From JAEUMY01 sp033764435 (GTDB lineage Bacteria > Pseudomonadota > Gammaproteobacteria > Burkholderiales > Usitatibacteraceae), in assembly GCA_033764435.1 (NCBI GenBank), contig JANRIX010000044.1, positions 32,631-96,630 on the forward strand: a DNA stretch of 64,000 nucleotides, read 5' to 3'. Below, piece by piece: positions 49,768-58,400 of this stretch; the stretch's first letter is position 1, and every line of letters starts with the position of its first letter. A program made the translations under genes and the position numbers. The notes under the pieces are model-generated. The model was not told the origin of the DNA and did not search any database. It was given only the letters and a program-made list of their open reading frames with translations.

Positions 49768-50724
49768 TTACTTCTTGCCGAGTCCGAGGCCGGCGAGAAT
49801 GTCGCCGATGCGCTTCACGTCGCTGTCGATGAATTTCTTGTAGTCATCGCCCGCAAGCCAGGTGTTCATCCACTCGTGCTTCTTGAGCGACTCTTCCCAG
49901 GCCTTGCTCTTCACGCCGGCTTCGATGGCCTTGATGAGTGCATCGCGCTGCGCCGTGGTGATGCCGGGGGCGCCGAACACGCCGCGCCAGTTGCCGAGCA
50001 CCACGTCATAGCCCTGCTCCTTCAGCGAGGGGATGGCGCCCTGCTTGGTCGGGGCGGACACGCCGAGTGCGCGCATCTTGCCGCTGGCAATGTGCTGGGC
50101 GAATTCAGACACGCCGGAAATGCCTGCCGCAACGTGGCCACCGATGATGGCCGAGACGGCTTCGCCGCCGCCCTTGAAAGGCACGTAGTTGACCTTGCCG
50201 CCTTCAACACCGACGGCGTTGGCCAGCATGCCGGCGAGGATATGGTCGGAGCCGCCCGCGCTGCCACCGCCCCAGGACACGCTGCCCGGGTTGGCCTTGA
50301 ATGCGGTCAGCAGGTCCTTCAGCGTCTTGTGCGGCGAGCTGGCCGGGACCACCACGACCAGATACTCCTCGGTGAGGCGCGCCAGCGGCGTGACCATGGA
50401 AAGATCCACGGCCGACTTGTTCTGGATGATGCCGCCCACCATGACCATGCCGCCGATCATGATGGCGTTGGGGTCACCCTTGCTGCTGTTCACGAACTGG
50501 GCCAGGCCGATGGTGCCGGCGGCACCGCCCTTGTTGTCGATCTGGAAGCTCTTGATGCTGCCGGCGGACTGCATGGCGGCAGCCAGCGCCCGGCCGGTGG
50601 AGTCCCAGCCGCCGCCGGGGTTGGCGGGGACCATGACTTTCAGGTTGTCGATGGCGAATGCGGACAGTGAAACAGTGAGAGTTGCAGTGGCGGCAATGCT
50701 GCGTATCAGGGTGCGGGCGTTCAT
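49768..50724 (-). CDS. tctC: tripartite tricarboxylate transporter binding protein TctC (Bug family)
   Basis: A 318-residue periplasmic binding protein with a short signal peptide (RTLIRSIAATATLTVSLSAFA) and the Bug fold. Ligand-loop motifs are recognisable: VPANPGGGWDSTGRAL in the first lobe, IDNKGGAAGTIGLAQF, and GGGSAGGSDHILAGMLA and YVPFKGGGEAVSAIIGGHVAAGISGV in the second. AAGGAGGAG precedes ATG 50724, the start of the tct operon. The natural ligand is unknown; Bug proteins bind various carboxylates. Confidence 0.95.
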   Translation of the reverse strand: MNARTLIRSIAATATLTVSLSAFAIDNLKVMVPANPGGGWDSTGRALAAAMQSAGSIKSFQIDNKGGAAGTIGLAQFVNSSKGDPNAIMIGGMVMVGGIIQNKSAVDLSMVTPLARLTEEYLVVVVPASSPHKTLKDLLTAFKANPGSVSWGGGSAGGSDHILAGMLANAVGVEGGKVNYVPFKGGGEAVSAIIGGHVAAGISGVSEFAQHIASGKMRALGVSAPTKQGAIPSLKEQGYDVVLGNWRGVFGAPGITTAQRDALIKAIEAGVKSKAWEESLKKHEWMNTWLAGDDYKKFIDSDVKRIGDILAGLGLGKK

Positions 50725-50809
50725 TGGGGTGCTCCTCCTTGTAATAACGACTGGTTTCAGAGCAGTTTAGCTGGATGTGGGCGGCGACGCCAAACCGGTT
50801 GGCAAGTGG

Positions 50810-51247
50810 TCAGAAACTAGCACGCTCGGGCATGAATGTTCCGGACCTACGCTCGTTCTCTTGACCGATCGTCACACGCAGCGTCCAACCAAGAGGGAAC
50901 AGATCGTCATAGGCACACCCAAAGAACCGCTCGAAGTCCTGACGCTTTAAGCCGAGAGGTCGAGAACCAAAGGTCCAGTAATTGTTCCCATTTCCAACGA
51001 CTATCGGATCGGGATCTTCGATTACTCCCTCACAAATGCTCATGAATCCTACGAAGCTTTGACCATTGGCCGCCGTGATGTCAGCGGCGACATGGTAGAC
51101 CTGCGAATCCCCTTCCACCGCTGGAACAGTTTCGGCGTCACACGGACAAACCCATGTTTCATCGCCTTCATCTTCATCCATGGAATATTCCCAAATGGGA
51201 TGATCAGCAAAGTCAGATGGTTGTAACGCGTCAATTGGCTTTGCCAT
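50810..51247 (-). CDS. small cytosolic protein of unknown function
   Basis: A 145-residue protein starting ATG 51247. It has a DETWVCPCD segment with two Cys, a beta-rich core (SQVYHVAADITAANGQSFVGFMSICEGVI) and a patterned PIVVGNGNNYWTFGSRPLGLKRQDFERFFG. It reads as a genuine folded protein but no family was recognised. It follows the CoA-transferase gene on the same strand; whether they share a promoter is unclear. Confidence 0.65.
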   Translation of the reverse strand: MAKPIDALQPSDFADHPIWEYSMDEDEGDETWVCPCDAETVPAVEGDSQVYHVAADITAANGQSFVGFMSICEGVIEDPDPIVVGNGNNYWTFGSRPLGLKRQDFERFFGCAYDDLFPLGWTLRVTIGQENERRSGTFMPERASF

Positions 51248-51333
51248 TGGTCTCAGCCCATTCGAGAGTTAACTTGCCAAGCCTCACGCCCAGCCAAGGT
51301 CCAATTCGGACTTTGTCGCGTGATCGAGATTCT

Positions 51334-52533
51334 TCATACTGCATTCTCTGCTCTGAAATTCTCAATCTCCGAATCCGTGTACCCCAATCTCCGAAGCCAA
51401 GCATTCGTATTTGCGCCGAGCTCGGGAGGGGCCAAAGCGGGTTCTGGATGTTCTCCATCAATGCGAAACGGCGCACGCACCATACTCGCAGGGCCTCCAA
51501 GCCCGGGCACCTCGCCGAACTCGTGTAGGAACTCGCGAGCGGCAATCTGATTACTACCCAGTATCTCGGGCACCGACAACACCTGACCTGCTGGCACGCC
51601 AGCGTCGTTGAGAATGGCCTCCCACTCGGCTGCAGGGCGCGCGGCCAGGCCGGCTTCAATGTCCGACTTGAGGGCAACGCGATGCTGCTTGCGCGACTCC
51701 CGCGCGGCGAAGCGCGCATCGGTTTTCAGATCCGGCCGGCCGATGAGATCGCAGAGCGATTCGAACTGCTTCTGCTCATTGGCGGCAATGTTGAGCAAGC
51801 CTGCTTTCGTCTTGAACGTACCCGACGGTGCGGCGGTGAAATTCTCGTTGCCCATCGGCACCGGTGGCTTGCCCGTGGCGAGAAAGTTCGACACCACCCA
51901 ACCCATCGACGCGAGCGTGGCCTCGAGCATGGAGACGTCGATCTCGCAGCCTTCGCCCGTGCGTTCGCGCCCGGCCAGCGCCGCGGCAATCGCAAACGCT
52001 GCCGCCATGCCGCCAATGGTGTCGCAGACGGGAAACCCGGCGCGGAGCGGCGCCGTGTCCGCATCGCCCGTCACGCTCATCAAGCCCGACAGTCCCTGGA
52101 TGATCTGGTCATAGGCCGGCCGTCCGGCCCACGGCCCGTCCTGGCCGAAGCCGGAAATGGCGCAGTAGACGATGCGCGGGTTGATGGCCTTCAGCGCGGC
52201 GTAGTCGAGGCCCAGGCGGGTCATCACGCCAGGACGAAAATTCTCGACGACGACATCGGCCTGCTCGACCAGCTTTGCGAATATTCGCTTGCCGTCCGGA
52301 TGCTTCAGGTTGAGCGTCACCGACTGCTTGCCCGCATTGACCGCGAGAAACGAGATGCCCATGCCCTTGGCCGCCGCATCGGCATCCGCGCCGAGTCGAC
52401 GCGCGAGGTCCCCACTGCCCGGTGTTTCGATCTTGATGACCTCCGCCCCCATCAGCGCCAGCTGATAGGCACAGAACGGGCCGGCGAGGACGTTGGAAAG
52501 GTCCAGCACCCGAAAATTTGCCAGGGGCTTCAT
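51334..52533 (-). CDS. CaiB/BaiF family CoA-transferase
   Basis: A 399-residue class III CoA-transferase. ATG 52533 (MKPLANFRVLDLSNVLAGPFCAYQLALMGAEVIKIE) is the family start. The catalytic Asp is D142 in PAYDQIIQGLSGLM. Other signatures: NLKHPDGKRIFAKLVEQADVVVENFRPGVMTRLGLDY and FPVCDTIGGMAAAFAIAAAL. It moves CoA between carboxylic acids; the donor and acceptor are unknown. The palindrome at 52277-52288 encodes RIFA in DGKRIFAKLV, where the family commonly has an equivalent hydrophobic turn. It lies just after the small Lys-rich gene. Confidence 0.93.
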   Translation of the reverse strand: MKPLANFRVLDLSNVLAGPFCAYQLALMGAEVIKIETPGSGDLARRLGADADAAAKGMGISFLAVNAGKQSVTLNLKHPDGKRIFAKLVEQADVVVENFRPGVMTRLGLDYAALKAINPRIVYCAISGFGQDGPWAGRPAYDQIIQGLSGLMSVTGDADTAPLRAGFPVCDTIGGMAAAFAIAAALAGRERTGEGCEIDVSMLEATLASMGWVVSNFLATGKPPVPMGNENFTAAPSGTFKTKAGLLNIAANEQKQFESLCDLIGRPDLKTDARFAARESRKQHRVALKSDIEAGLAARPAAEWEAILNDAGVPAGQVLSVPEILGSNQIAAREFLHEFGEVPGLGGPASMVRAPFRIDGEHPEPALAPPELGANTNAWLRRLGYTDSEIENFRAENAV

Positions 52534-52592
52534 GCGCGACAGCAGGTCACGGGAGACGCGAACAAGGCAGTCCGGATGCTGGCTGCTGCCGC

Positions 52593-52700
52593 TCAGTGCG
52601 TGCGCGACTGCTGCTTCTGCTTCTTGGCTTCCTTCTTTTCCTTGGGCGTCTTGGTGGCGGGCTTCTTGGCTTCCTTCTTGGTGTCCTTGCTCTTGCTCAT
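52593..52700 (-). CDS. 35-residue Lys-rich small protein
   Basis: A very short gene: ATG 52700, AAGGA nine bases upstream, stop TGA at 52593. The peptide MSKSKDTKKEAKKPATKT... is about 40% Lys and contains the block TPKEKKEAKKQ. Tiny Lys-rich proteins opening MSK and containing TPKEKK are recalled from beta- and gammaproteobacteria, without known function; nucleic-acid binding is an inference from charge. It stands about 60 bases upstream of the CoA-transferase. Confidence 0.65.
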   Translation of the reverse strand: MSKSKDTKKEAKKPATKTPKEKKEAKKQKQQSRTH

Positions 52701-52772
52701 GGCGGGTGTCCTTGCGATGGATCGGGAATTCCATTCTAGGGAACATCAGCGCCAGCGTCACGCGCGCGTCAG

Positions 52773-52859
52773 GTAGCCCGGATGCAGCGCAGCGGAATCC
52801 GGTACGGCTCAATGCGCCATCCCTTGATTCCCGGAATACGCTTCGCTCCTTCCGGGCCA
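52773..52859. repeat. REP-like inverted pair (GTAGCCCGGAT type)
   Basis: A left arm beginning GTAGCCCGGATGCAGCGCAG and ending GGAATCCGG, and a facing right arm of the form CCCGGAATACGC...TTCCGGGCC. The CCCGGAT...GAATCCGG pattern is a common interspersed repeat of proteobacteria. It lies between the leftward Lys-rich gene and the rightward HicB-like gene. Confidence 0.75.
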
Positions 52860-52884
52860 GGGGAGATTGCAGTACCATCCTTGA

Positions 52885-53109
52885 ATGGACAAACCCTACT
52901 ACGTACACGCCGACTGGGATGACGAAGCCAAGGTTTGGGTCGCGTCGAGCTCCGACGTCCCCGGCCTCGCGACCGAAGCCGCCACGGCCGAGGCGCTCAT
53001 CGAGAAGCTCAAGGTGTTGATCCCCGAACTCCTGGAGTTGAACGGCCGCCCGACAGGCGCTCCGGTTGCATTTGAGTTGCTCTCGCGCCGCTACGAACTT
53101 GCAGCCTGA
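52885..53109 (+). CDS. hicB: HicB-like antitoxin (DUF1902)
   Basis: A 74-residue protein of DUF1902/HicB-partial type: YYVHADWDDEAKVWVASSSDVPGLATEAATAEALIEKLKVLIPELLELNG. This is the degenerate RNase H-like fold used by HicB to block HicA. No DNA-binding domain is attached, as in other short HicB forms. Its TGA overlaps the ATG of the downstream HicA-like frame by one base, so they formed a toxin-antitoxin pair. The toxin is now interrupted (next entry), so this antitoxin may have no target. Confidence 0.8.
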   Translation: MDKPYYVHADWDDEAKVWVASSSDVPGLATEAATAEALIEKLKVLIPELLELNGRPTGAPVAFELLSRRYELAA

Positions 53110-53303
53110 TGGCAAGCTTCACGCCGGAGCTGAAGCGACTGCCATTGGCGGCCGGCTGTCACTTCGTCCGGTCAGGCTAGGGCGATCACGAAATCTGGTT
53201 CAGCCCCACGACGCGACTGCACTTCGTCGTTGACGGAAAGATCAAGTCACGACACACCGCCAAGGGCGTACTGTAGCAAGCCGGTCTGCCCAAGCACTTC
53301 TGA
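53109..53303 (+). pseudogene. hicA: HicA-like mRNA interferase with two in-frame TAG codons
   Basis: The frame from ATG 53109 to TGA 53301-53303 encodes a HicA toxin: ASFTPELKRLPLAAGCHFVRSG, TAG (53178-53180), GDHEIWFSPTTRLHFVV, DGKIKSRHTAKGVL, TAG (53274-53276), QAGLPKHF. In the family both TAG positions usually hold a sense residue, commonly Lys (GKGDHEIW, ILKQAGL), so AAG to TAG explains each. Length and register are otherwise those of a normal 64-residue HicA, including the catalytic His of GDHEIW. The toxin should be truncated at 23 residues and inactive unless TAG is read through. Confidence 0.85.
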
Positions 53304-53319
53304 TCGAACCGGTGGCAGA

Positions 53320-55437
53320 TCACCGCACCTCGAACCTGACCTCCGCCACCGTGCGTCCCTCCGCATCGCGCAGCGCCAGCGTGTGCCGGCCGCGTTGCGG
53401 CGACCAGTACTGTCTTGCAGCCACCGTGAGCGGCGCATCGTTCAGCGTCATGCCCACCACCTGCTCGGGCAGCGTGAGTTCGATGGGCAGTTTCTGATAT
53501 GCCGCCGGAATGTCGGGGTCGATGGCGACGATCAGGCCGGGTGTGGGATAGACGATGCGACTCGACACCGCCGCCTGTTCACGGATGCGAATATTCGCCT
53601 GCTCGGTGCCGGCGATGAACCACTCCCGGCGCGGGGGTTCCACGGCCGGCTCATACGCAATGGCTTCGCTGACCAGGCCGGCCACGCGCTCGGGTGGCTG
53701 GCTGCGCACATCGGCGTGCAGCACATGCATGAGATCCGCCCAGATCGGCGCCGCACCCGCCACGCCGGACACGTCGCGCATCGGCGCGCCGGAGAAATTG
53801 CCGACCCAAACGCCCACGGTGTAGCGGCCGGAAAAGCCGATGCACCAGTTGTCGCGCATGTCCTTGCTGGTGCCTGTCTTCACCGCCGTCCACGGGCGGG
53901 TGGCGAGCGTGCTGTCAGTGCCGAAGGTGATGGCGCGGGCGCTGTTGTCGGCGAGCATGTCGGCCACGATGAATGCGGCGGCATCCATGGCGCGGCGCGG
54001 CTTCAGCAGCACCGGCTCCTCCGCCTTCACGCGCACCGGCGTCCACTGCCCCCCGTTGGCCAGCGTGCGATAGGCATTGGTGAGCCCCATCAGGCTCACA
54101 TCTCCCGAGCCCAGCGCCAGCGAATAGCCGTACCAGTCGCCGTCCTCGGTCAGCGAGTCGATGCCGAAACTGATGAGCTTCTTGCGAAAAGCTTCCGGCC
54201 CGACACGCTGCAGCATCTTGACCGCCGGCACGTTGAGCGAGCCGGCCAGCGCCACGCGCGCCGAGACGAGGCCCTTGTAGCCGCCGTCGTAGTTGCCCGG
54301 CGTGTACACACCGATGCTGGTGTCGATGTTGAGCGGCGCGTCGTCGATGACGGACGCGGCAGTGATGAGCCGCTGCTCGATGGCCTGGCCGTAGAGGAAG
54401 GGCTTCAGCGTCGAGCCGGCCTGGCGCAGCGCAGTCACGCCATCGATCTCGCCTGCTGCGGACAGCGCGCCGCTCGATCCTACCCAGGCCAGCACGTCGC
54501 CCGTGGCATTGTCGAGCACAAGCACGGCCGCGTCTTCCACGTTGCGGCCGGAGAGTTCGATGAGATGGCGCTGCACGGCGGCGATGGCGGTGCGCTGGAT
54601 GTCGGCATCCAGCGTGGTGCGTACGTAGGTGCTCGACTTCTCAAGAAGTTTCCTTGCCAGATGCGGCGCCTGCGAATATTCGCTGCGAATATTCGCGATG
54701 CGCTTCAGCGCGGCATCGGCCTCCAGCTTGAGGTTGTCGCAGTTGCTCGCCGCTTCCACCTTTGCGCGCAACGCACAGGCGCGCTGCACCACGGCATTCG
54801 GTTTGGCGTTGGGCGAGCGCAGCATCGCTGCCAGCAGCAGCGACTCGTCGCGGTCCAGCCCGCCCGGGTGTTTGCCGAAGAGTCCCCGCGATGCCGCCGC
54901 GATGCCCTGCAGTTCTCCGCGATAGGTCACGAGATTGAGATAGGCCTCGAGGATTTCCGCCTTGCTCCAGCTACGCTCCAACTCGCGCGCGGCACCCACC
55001 TGATCCCACTTCTGCGCGACGGTGCGGCCTTCCACGCGCGGTGCCAGGTCCTCGCGCATCAGCCCCGCCAGCTGCATGGTGAGTGTCGAAGCACCACGCG
55101 GGCGCTTCCCGGCCGGCGCGTTCAGGTTGTCCCACGCGGCGGAGAGCATGGCCGTCCAGTCCACGCCCTTGTGCTGGAAGAAGCGCTGGTCCTCGGACAG
55201 GATCAGCGCGTCGATGAAGGCGGGCGACACCTCCGTGAGCGGCACCCACTCAATGCGGCGCACGCGCTTGTCCATGCGCAGCTCGTGCAGCACGCGGCCG
55301 TCGCGCGCGAGGAGGCGGGCTTCGCTGGATTGGAACTGGCCGCGCACGTCGCCGAACGTCGGCGCGGATGCCGCTGGCTGGGCGAGGCCGCCCAGCAACA
55401 GGCAACACAGGGCGAGAACCGTGTGCTTCAGTGTCAC
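53320..55437 (-). CDS. pbpC: penicillin-binding protein 1C
   Basis: About 705 residues. GTG 55437 overlaps the alpha-2-macroglobulin stop by four bases (GTGA). A signal/anchor segment (LKHTVLALCCLLLGGLAQPAA) is followed by a family-51 transglycosylase (LSEDQRFFQHKGVDWTAML, GASTLTMQLAGLM, EAYLNLVTYRGELQGIAAASRGLFG), a transpeptidase with S-x-x-K in AGSTLKPFLYG, SLN in AGSLNVPAVKML and KTGTS in AVKTGTSKDMRDNW, and a C-terminal BiPBP_C domain. The palindrome occurs twice back to back (54672-54696, encoding IANIRSEYSQ) in the linker between domains, and once at 53587-53598. The pair with alpha-2-macroglobulin mirrors pbpC-yfhM of E. coli. Confidence 0.93.
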   Translation of the reverse strand: MTLKHTVLALCCLLLGGLAQPAASAPTFGDVRGQFQSSEARLLARDGRVLHELRMDKRVRRIEWVPLTEVSPAFIDALILSEDQRFFQHKGVDWTAMLSAAWDNLNAPAGKRPRGASTLTMQLAGLMREDLAPRVEGRTVAQKWDQVGAARELERSWSKAEILEAYLNLVTYRGELQGIAAASRGLFGKHPGGLDRDESLLLAAMLRSPNAKPNAVVQRACALRAKVEAASNCDNLKLEADAALKRIANIRSEYSQAPHLARKLLEKSSTYVRTTLDADIQRTAIAAVQRHLIELSGRNVEDAAVLVLDNATGDVLAWVGSSGALSAAGEIDGVTALRQAGSTLKPFLYGQAIEQRLITAASVIDDAPLNIDTSIGVYTPGNYDGGYKGLVSARVALAGSLNVPAVKMLQRVGPEAFRKKLISFGIDSLTEDGDWYGYSLALGSGDVSLMGLTNAYRTLANGGQWTPVRVKAEEPVLLKPRRAMDAAAFIVADMLADNSARAITFGTDSTLATRPWTAVKTGTSKDMRDNWCIGFSGRYTVGVWVGNFSGAPMRDVSGVAGAAPIWADLMHVLHADVRSQPPERVAGLVSEAIAYEPAVEPPRREWFIAGTEQANIRIREQAAVSSRIVYPTPGLIVAIDPDIPAAYQKLPIELTLPEQVVGMTLNDAPLTVAARQYWSPQRGRHTLALRDAEGRTVAEVRFEVR
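54672..54696. repeat. tandem palindrome doublet inside pbpC
   Basis: Two perfect GCGAATATTCGC cores at 54672-54683 and 54685-54696, 13 bases apart, separated by one T. The first is read as ANIR, the second as EYS. Confidence 0.97.
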
Positions 55438-58400
55438 GGCTTCACCACCCATACCGCATTCCCGAGCTCGCCGTAGGCATCCGGCGCATACATGGCCTCG
55501 ACGCGCGTGCGCGGCAGGTTGAACGTGCCTTCGTTGTTCAGCCGCACGGTGTACTGCACCTGGCGCGCGTTCATCCACAGCCACTCGTAATACGCGCGAT
55601 AGGCCTCATGGGTGCGCTCGATGTAGCGCGGGCGGTCCCACCACGCCCGGTCACCCGGTTGGGCGGCCAGCACAGAGTCGTTCTTCAACCCACCGCCGAG
55701 GATGGTGGCGCCCGACGGAATCGGATCATCCACCACCACCCAGCCCTGGTCCTGCGCGCCCTTGAAGGTGATGGTGATGCGGGCCACGTCGCCGCGGCTC
55801 CACTGACCCTTCACCTTCTGCTCCACTGGCGTGATGGTCTTGGTGACGGTGAAGCCCTTCTCGACCTTGCCCGGCGTGGGGATGGCGGCGCGCTGGATCA
55901 GCGCGACCCACGGCTCACCCGCGCCATCATGGCTCACGGTCACGGACTGGGCACCGGTACCCCATGGCAGCTCGATCTCGTCGCCATCCTGCTTGGCCCA
56001 GTCCACGGTGCGCGCGAGGCTGCCGGCGCGCACTGTCGTCTTGCCCGTCGTATTGCCTTTGCCATACTTGGCCGTGAACTTGTCCAGCGCCAAGACGCCC
56101 CAGACGTTGGCCGTGGTCAGGTTCCAGTGACCGTTCTTCTGGCGCAGCAAGGCGCTACGCACGATGCGCGGCACATCCTTCTCCCAGCCCGGCATGTCGA
56201 GCGTGGTCAGGATGGCACGCACCGTCACCACGTCGCCAGACCACATCATCCACCAGCGGTCTTCGCCATCAAGATTCTTGAAGAGCTGCGGACCACCCAG
56301 CGTGGCGATGCGTGAACGCAACTCGGCATCGGCCGCCTGCAACAGTGCATCGCGGTTCTTCACGTCCTTGGAGCGCTTGAGGATGTTGATCCAGTCCAGC
56401 AAGGCCGCTACCGGCCACTTGGCCAGCTCGGGCTTGATGGTGTCGAGCTGGTTCTGGCGCACCTTGCCGGACCGCGACAACGCCTCCAGCGCATTGAGCC
56501 GCATGAGCAGGCCGTACTGGCTGTCTTTCAGATACTCGTAGCGGCGCTGCAGCTGGCCCTCGACCGCGCGGGCGAGTCCGGCCTCCATCTGCTGCTTCAC
56601 GTCCGCCGGGATGGTGAAGCCGGCCTCGTGAGAGGCCGACAGCACATAGGCGGTGAGTTGCACATAACCTTCGCCATCGCCCGGGTAGTAGCGGGCGAGA
56701 CCATCACCATCCAGGTAGGTGTGCAGGCTGTCATGGATGATCTTCCACAGCTTTTCATCACGGGTCGCAACAGCCTTGGACGTGCGCTGCTCCAGGCAGA
56801 AGAACGGATAGCTCGCCATGTACTCCTTCACCGGCGATGAATCGGCGGCGATGGTCGGCGACACGGCGACACGGATCCCACCGCGTCCCGCGAGCGCGCC
56901 CTGCGGCAGCGAATATTCGCGGGAGAGACGGCCCTGCACCGGCTGGTACTCAGCCGCCACCACGCGCACCGGCACGGCCGGCGCGACCTTTTGGGTGATG
57001 CGGATGTCATCACTGGCTGCCTTCTTGCCAGCAGGCACGCCGCTCTCGTCAGCCTCAAAGCGCCACACCAGGTTCGGAATGTCGCGCGGCACCTTGACCA
57101 TCCAGCCGACGTCACGCGCCTCACCCGCTTTCAGTTCGAGCGATTGCGGCTCGCTGGCGAACACCTTAGTCTGGCCGGACATGGCCACCACCTTCACCCC
57201 GGCCTTGAACGCACGCTCGCTGGCGTTGCGCACATTGAATCGGGCGAAGAACTCGTCGCCTTCGCGCACCACGGGCGGCAGACCGGATTGCACGATGAGG
57301 TCCTTGGTCGCCTGGATGCTGGCGCCGCCGTCACCGAACAGTGCAGCACCCGCCGTCGCCACGGCCGCGATGCGGAAGGACGTGATGGAGTCATTCAGCG
57401 GCACTTCCACTGTCGCTTCGCCATTGGCATCCAGCATCACCCGCGCCTGCCACTTGAGCAGCGTGTCGAACACCTCGCGCGTCGGGCCCTTGCCGCCACC
57501 ACCGCCCGCCGGGAAGGCCTTGCGCCCGAAGTGGCGCCGGCCGATCACCTGCATCTGGGCGCTGGAGGTTTCCACGCCATAGCCGCGCCGCTGCATCATC
57601 GCGTCGAGAATGCGCCAGCTGCGATTGGGCATGAGTTCCAGAAGGCCTTCATCCACGGCGGTCAGCGCGACCTCTGCATCCTTCGGAATGCTGCCGTCGA
57701 GCTTGCGCACGCGGATTTTCACTTTGGCCTTGTCGCGGGTCTGATAGACCTTCTTGTCCGGCTCCACCTGCACCTTCAAAGCGTACTGGCCCGCACCGAC
57801 CGAGATTTCGGCGATGCCCAGCTTGAACGCCGGCTTGGCGAGATCGACCAGGGCCGTCGCCTTGGGATCACCCACGCGACCGCGCACGGCCAGCACCGAG
57901 ACGTAGATGTTGGGCGCGAAGCTGCCCTGTACCGGCATCTCCACCATCGGGCTGGCGCCGGAAAGCTGCACGACCTTATAGGCCAGCACGCCCATGCGTT
58001 CGGTCGTCACCAGCGCAGTGGCTTCACGGAACGGCATGCGCACCTGGAACCGCGCGGTCTCGCCGGCTTCATACTTCTTCTTCTCGGGCAGCAGATCCAT
58101 GCGGTCGTGGTTGTCCTGCGAGAACCACCATTCATCCAGACCCGCGACCCAGATCTCGCGCGCCGACACGGCGAGGTTGCCCTTGTCATCCAGCACCGAT
58201 GCGCGCAGCAGCACGTTGCCGCCCTCTTCCACCGTCAGGCTGCACTCCAGCATGCCGAGCTTGTCGCTCTTGCCGGCGCACTTGGCCTTCAGCGGCTTCA
58301 CTTCCTCGCGATGATCCCAGGCGTAGTAGCCGCCCACCGTGCGGCGGCGATGCGAGTAGCGCACCTTGAGCAACGTGTCGACTTCCACCTTGCGATTCGC

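Noticed and set aside
9950..53276. TAG recoded as an amino acid in this organism
   Set aside because: TAG is a normal terminator for several complete genes here (stops at 24022, 36446, 39455 and the helical-repeat protein at 43022), with family-typical C-termini. Mutation, decay or limited suppression is simpler.
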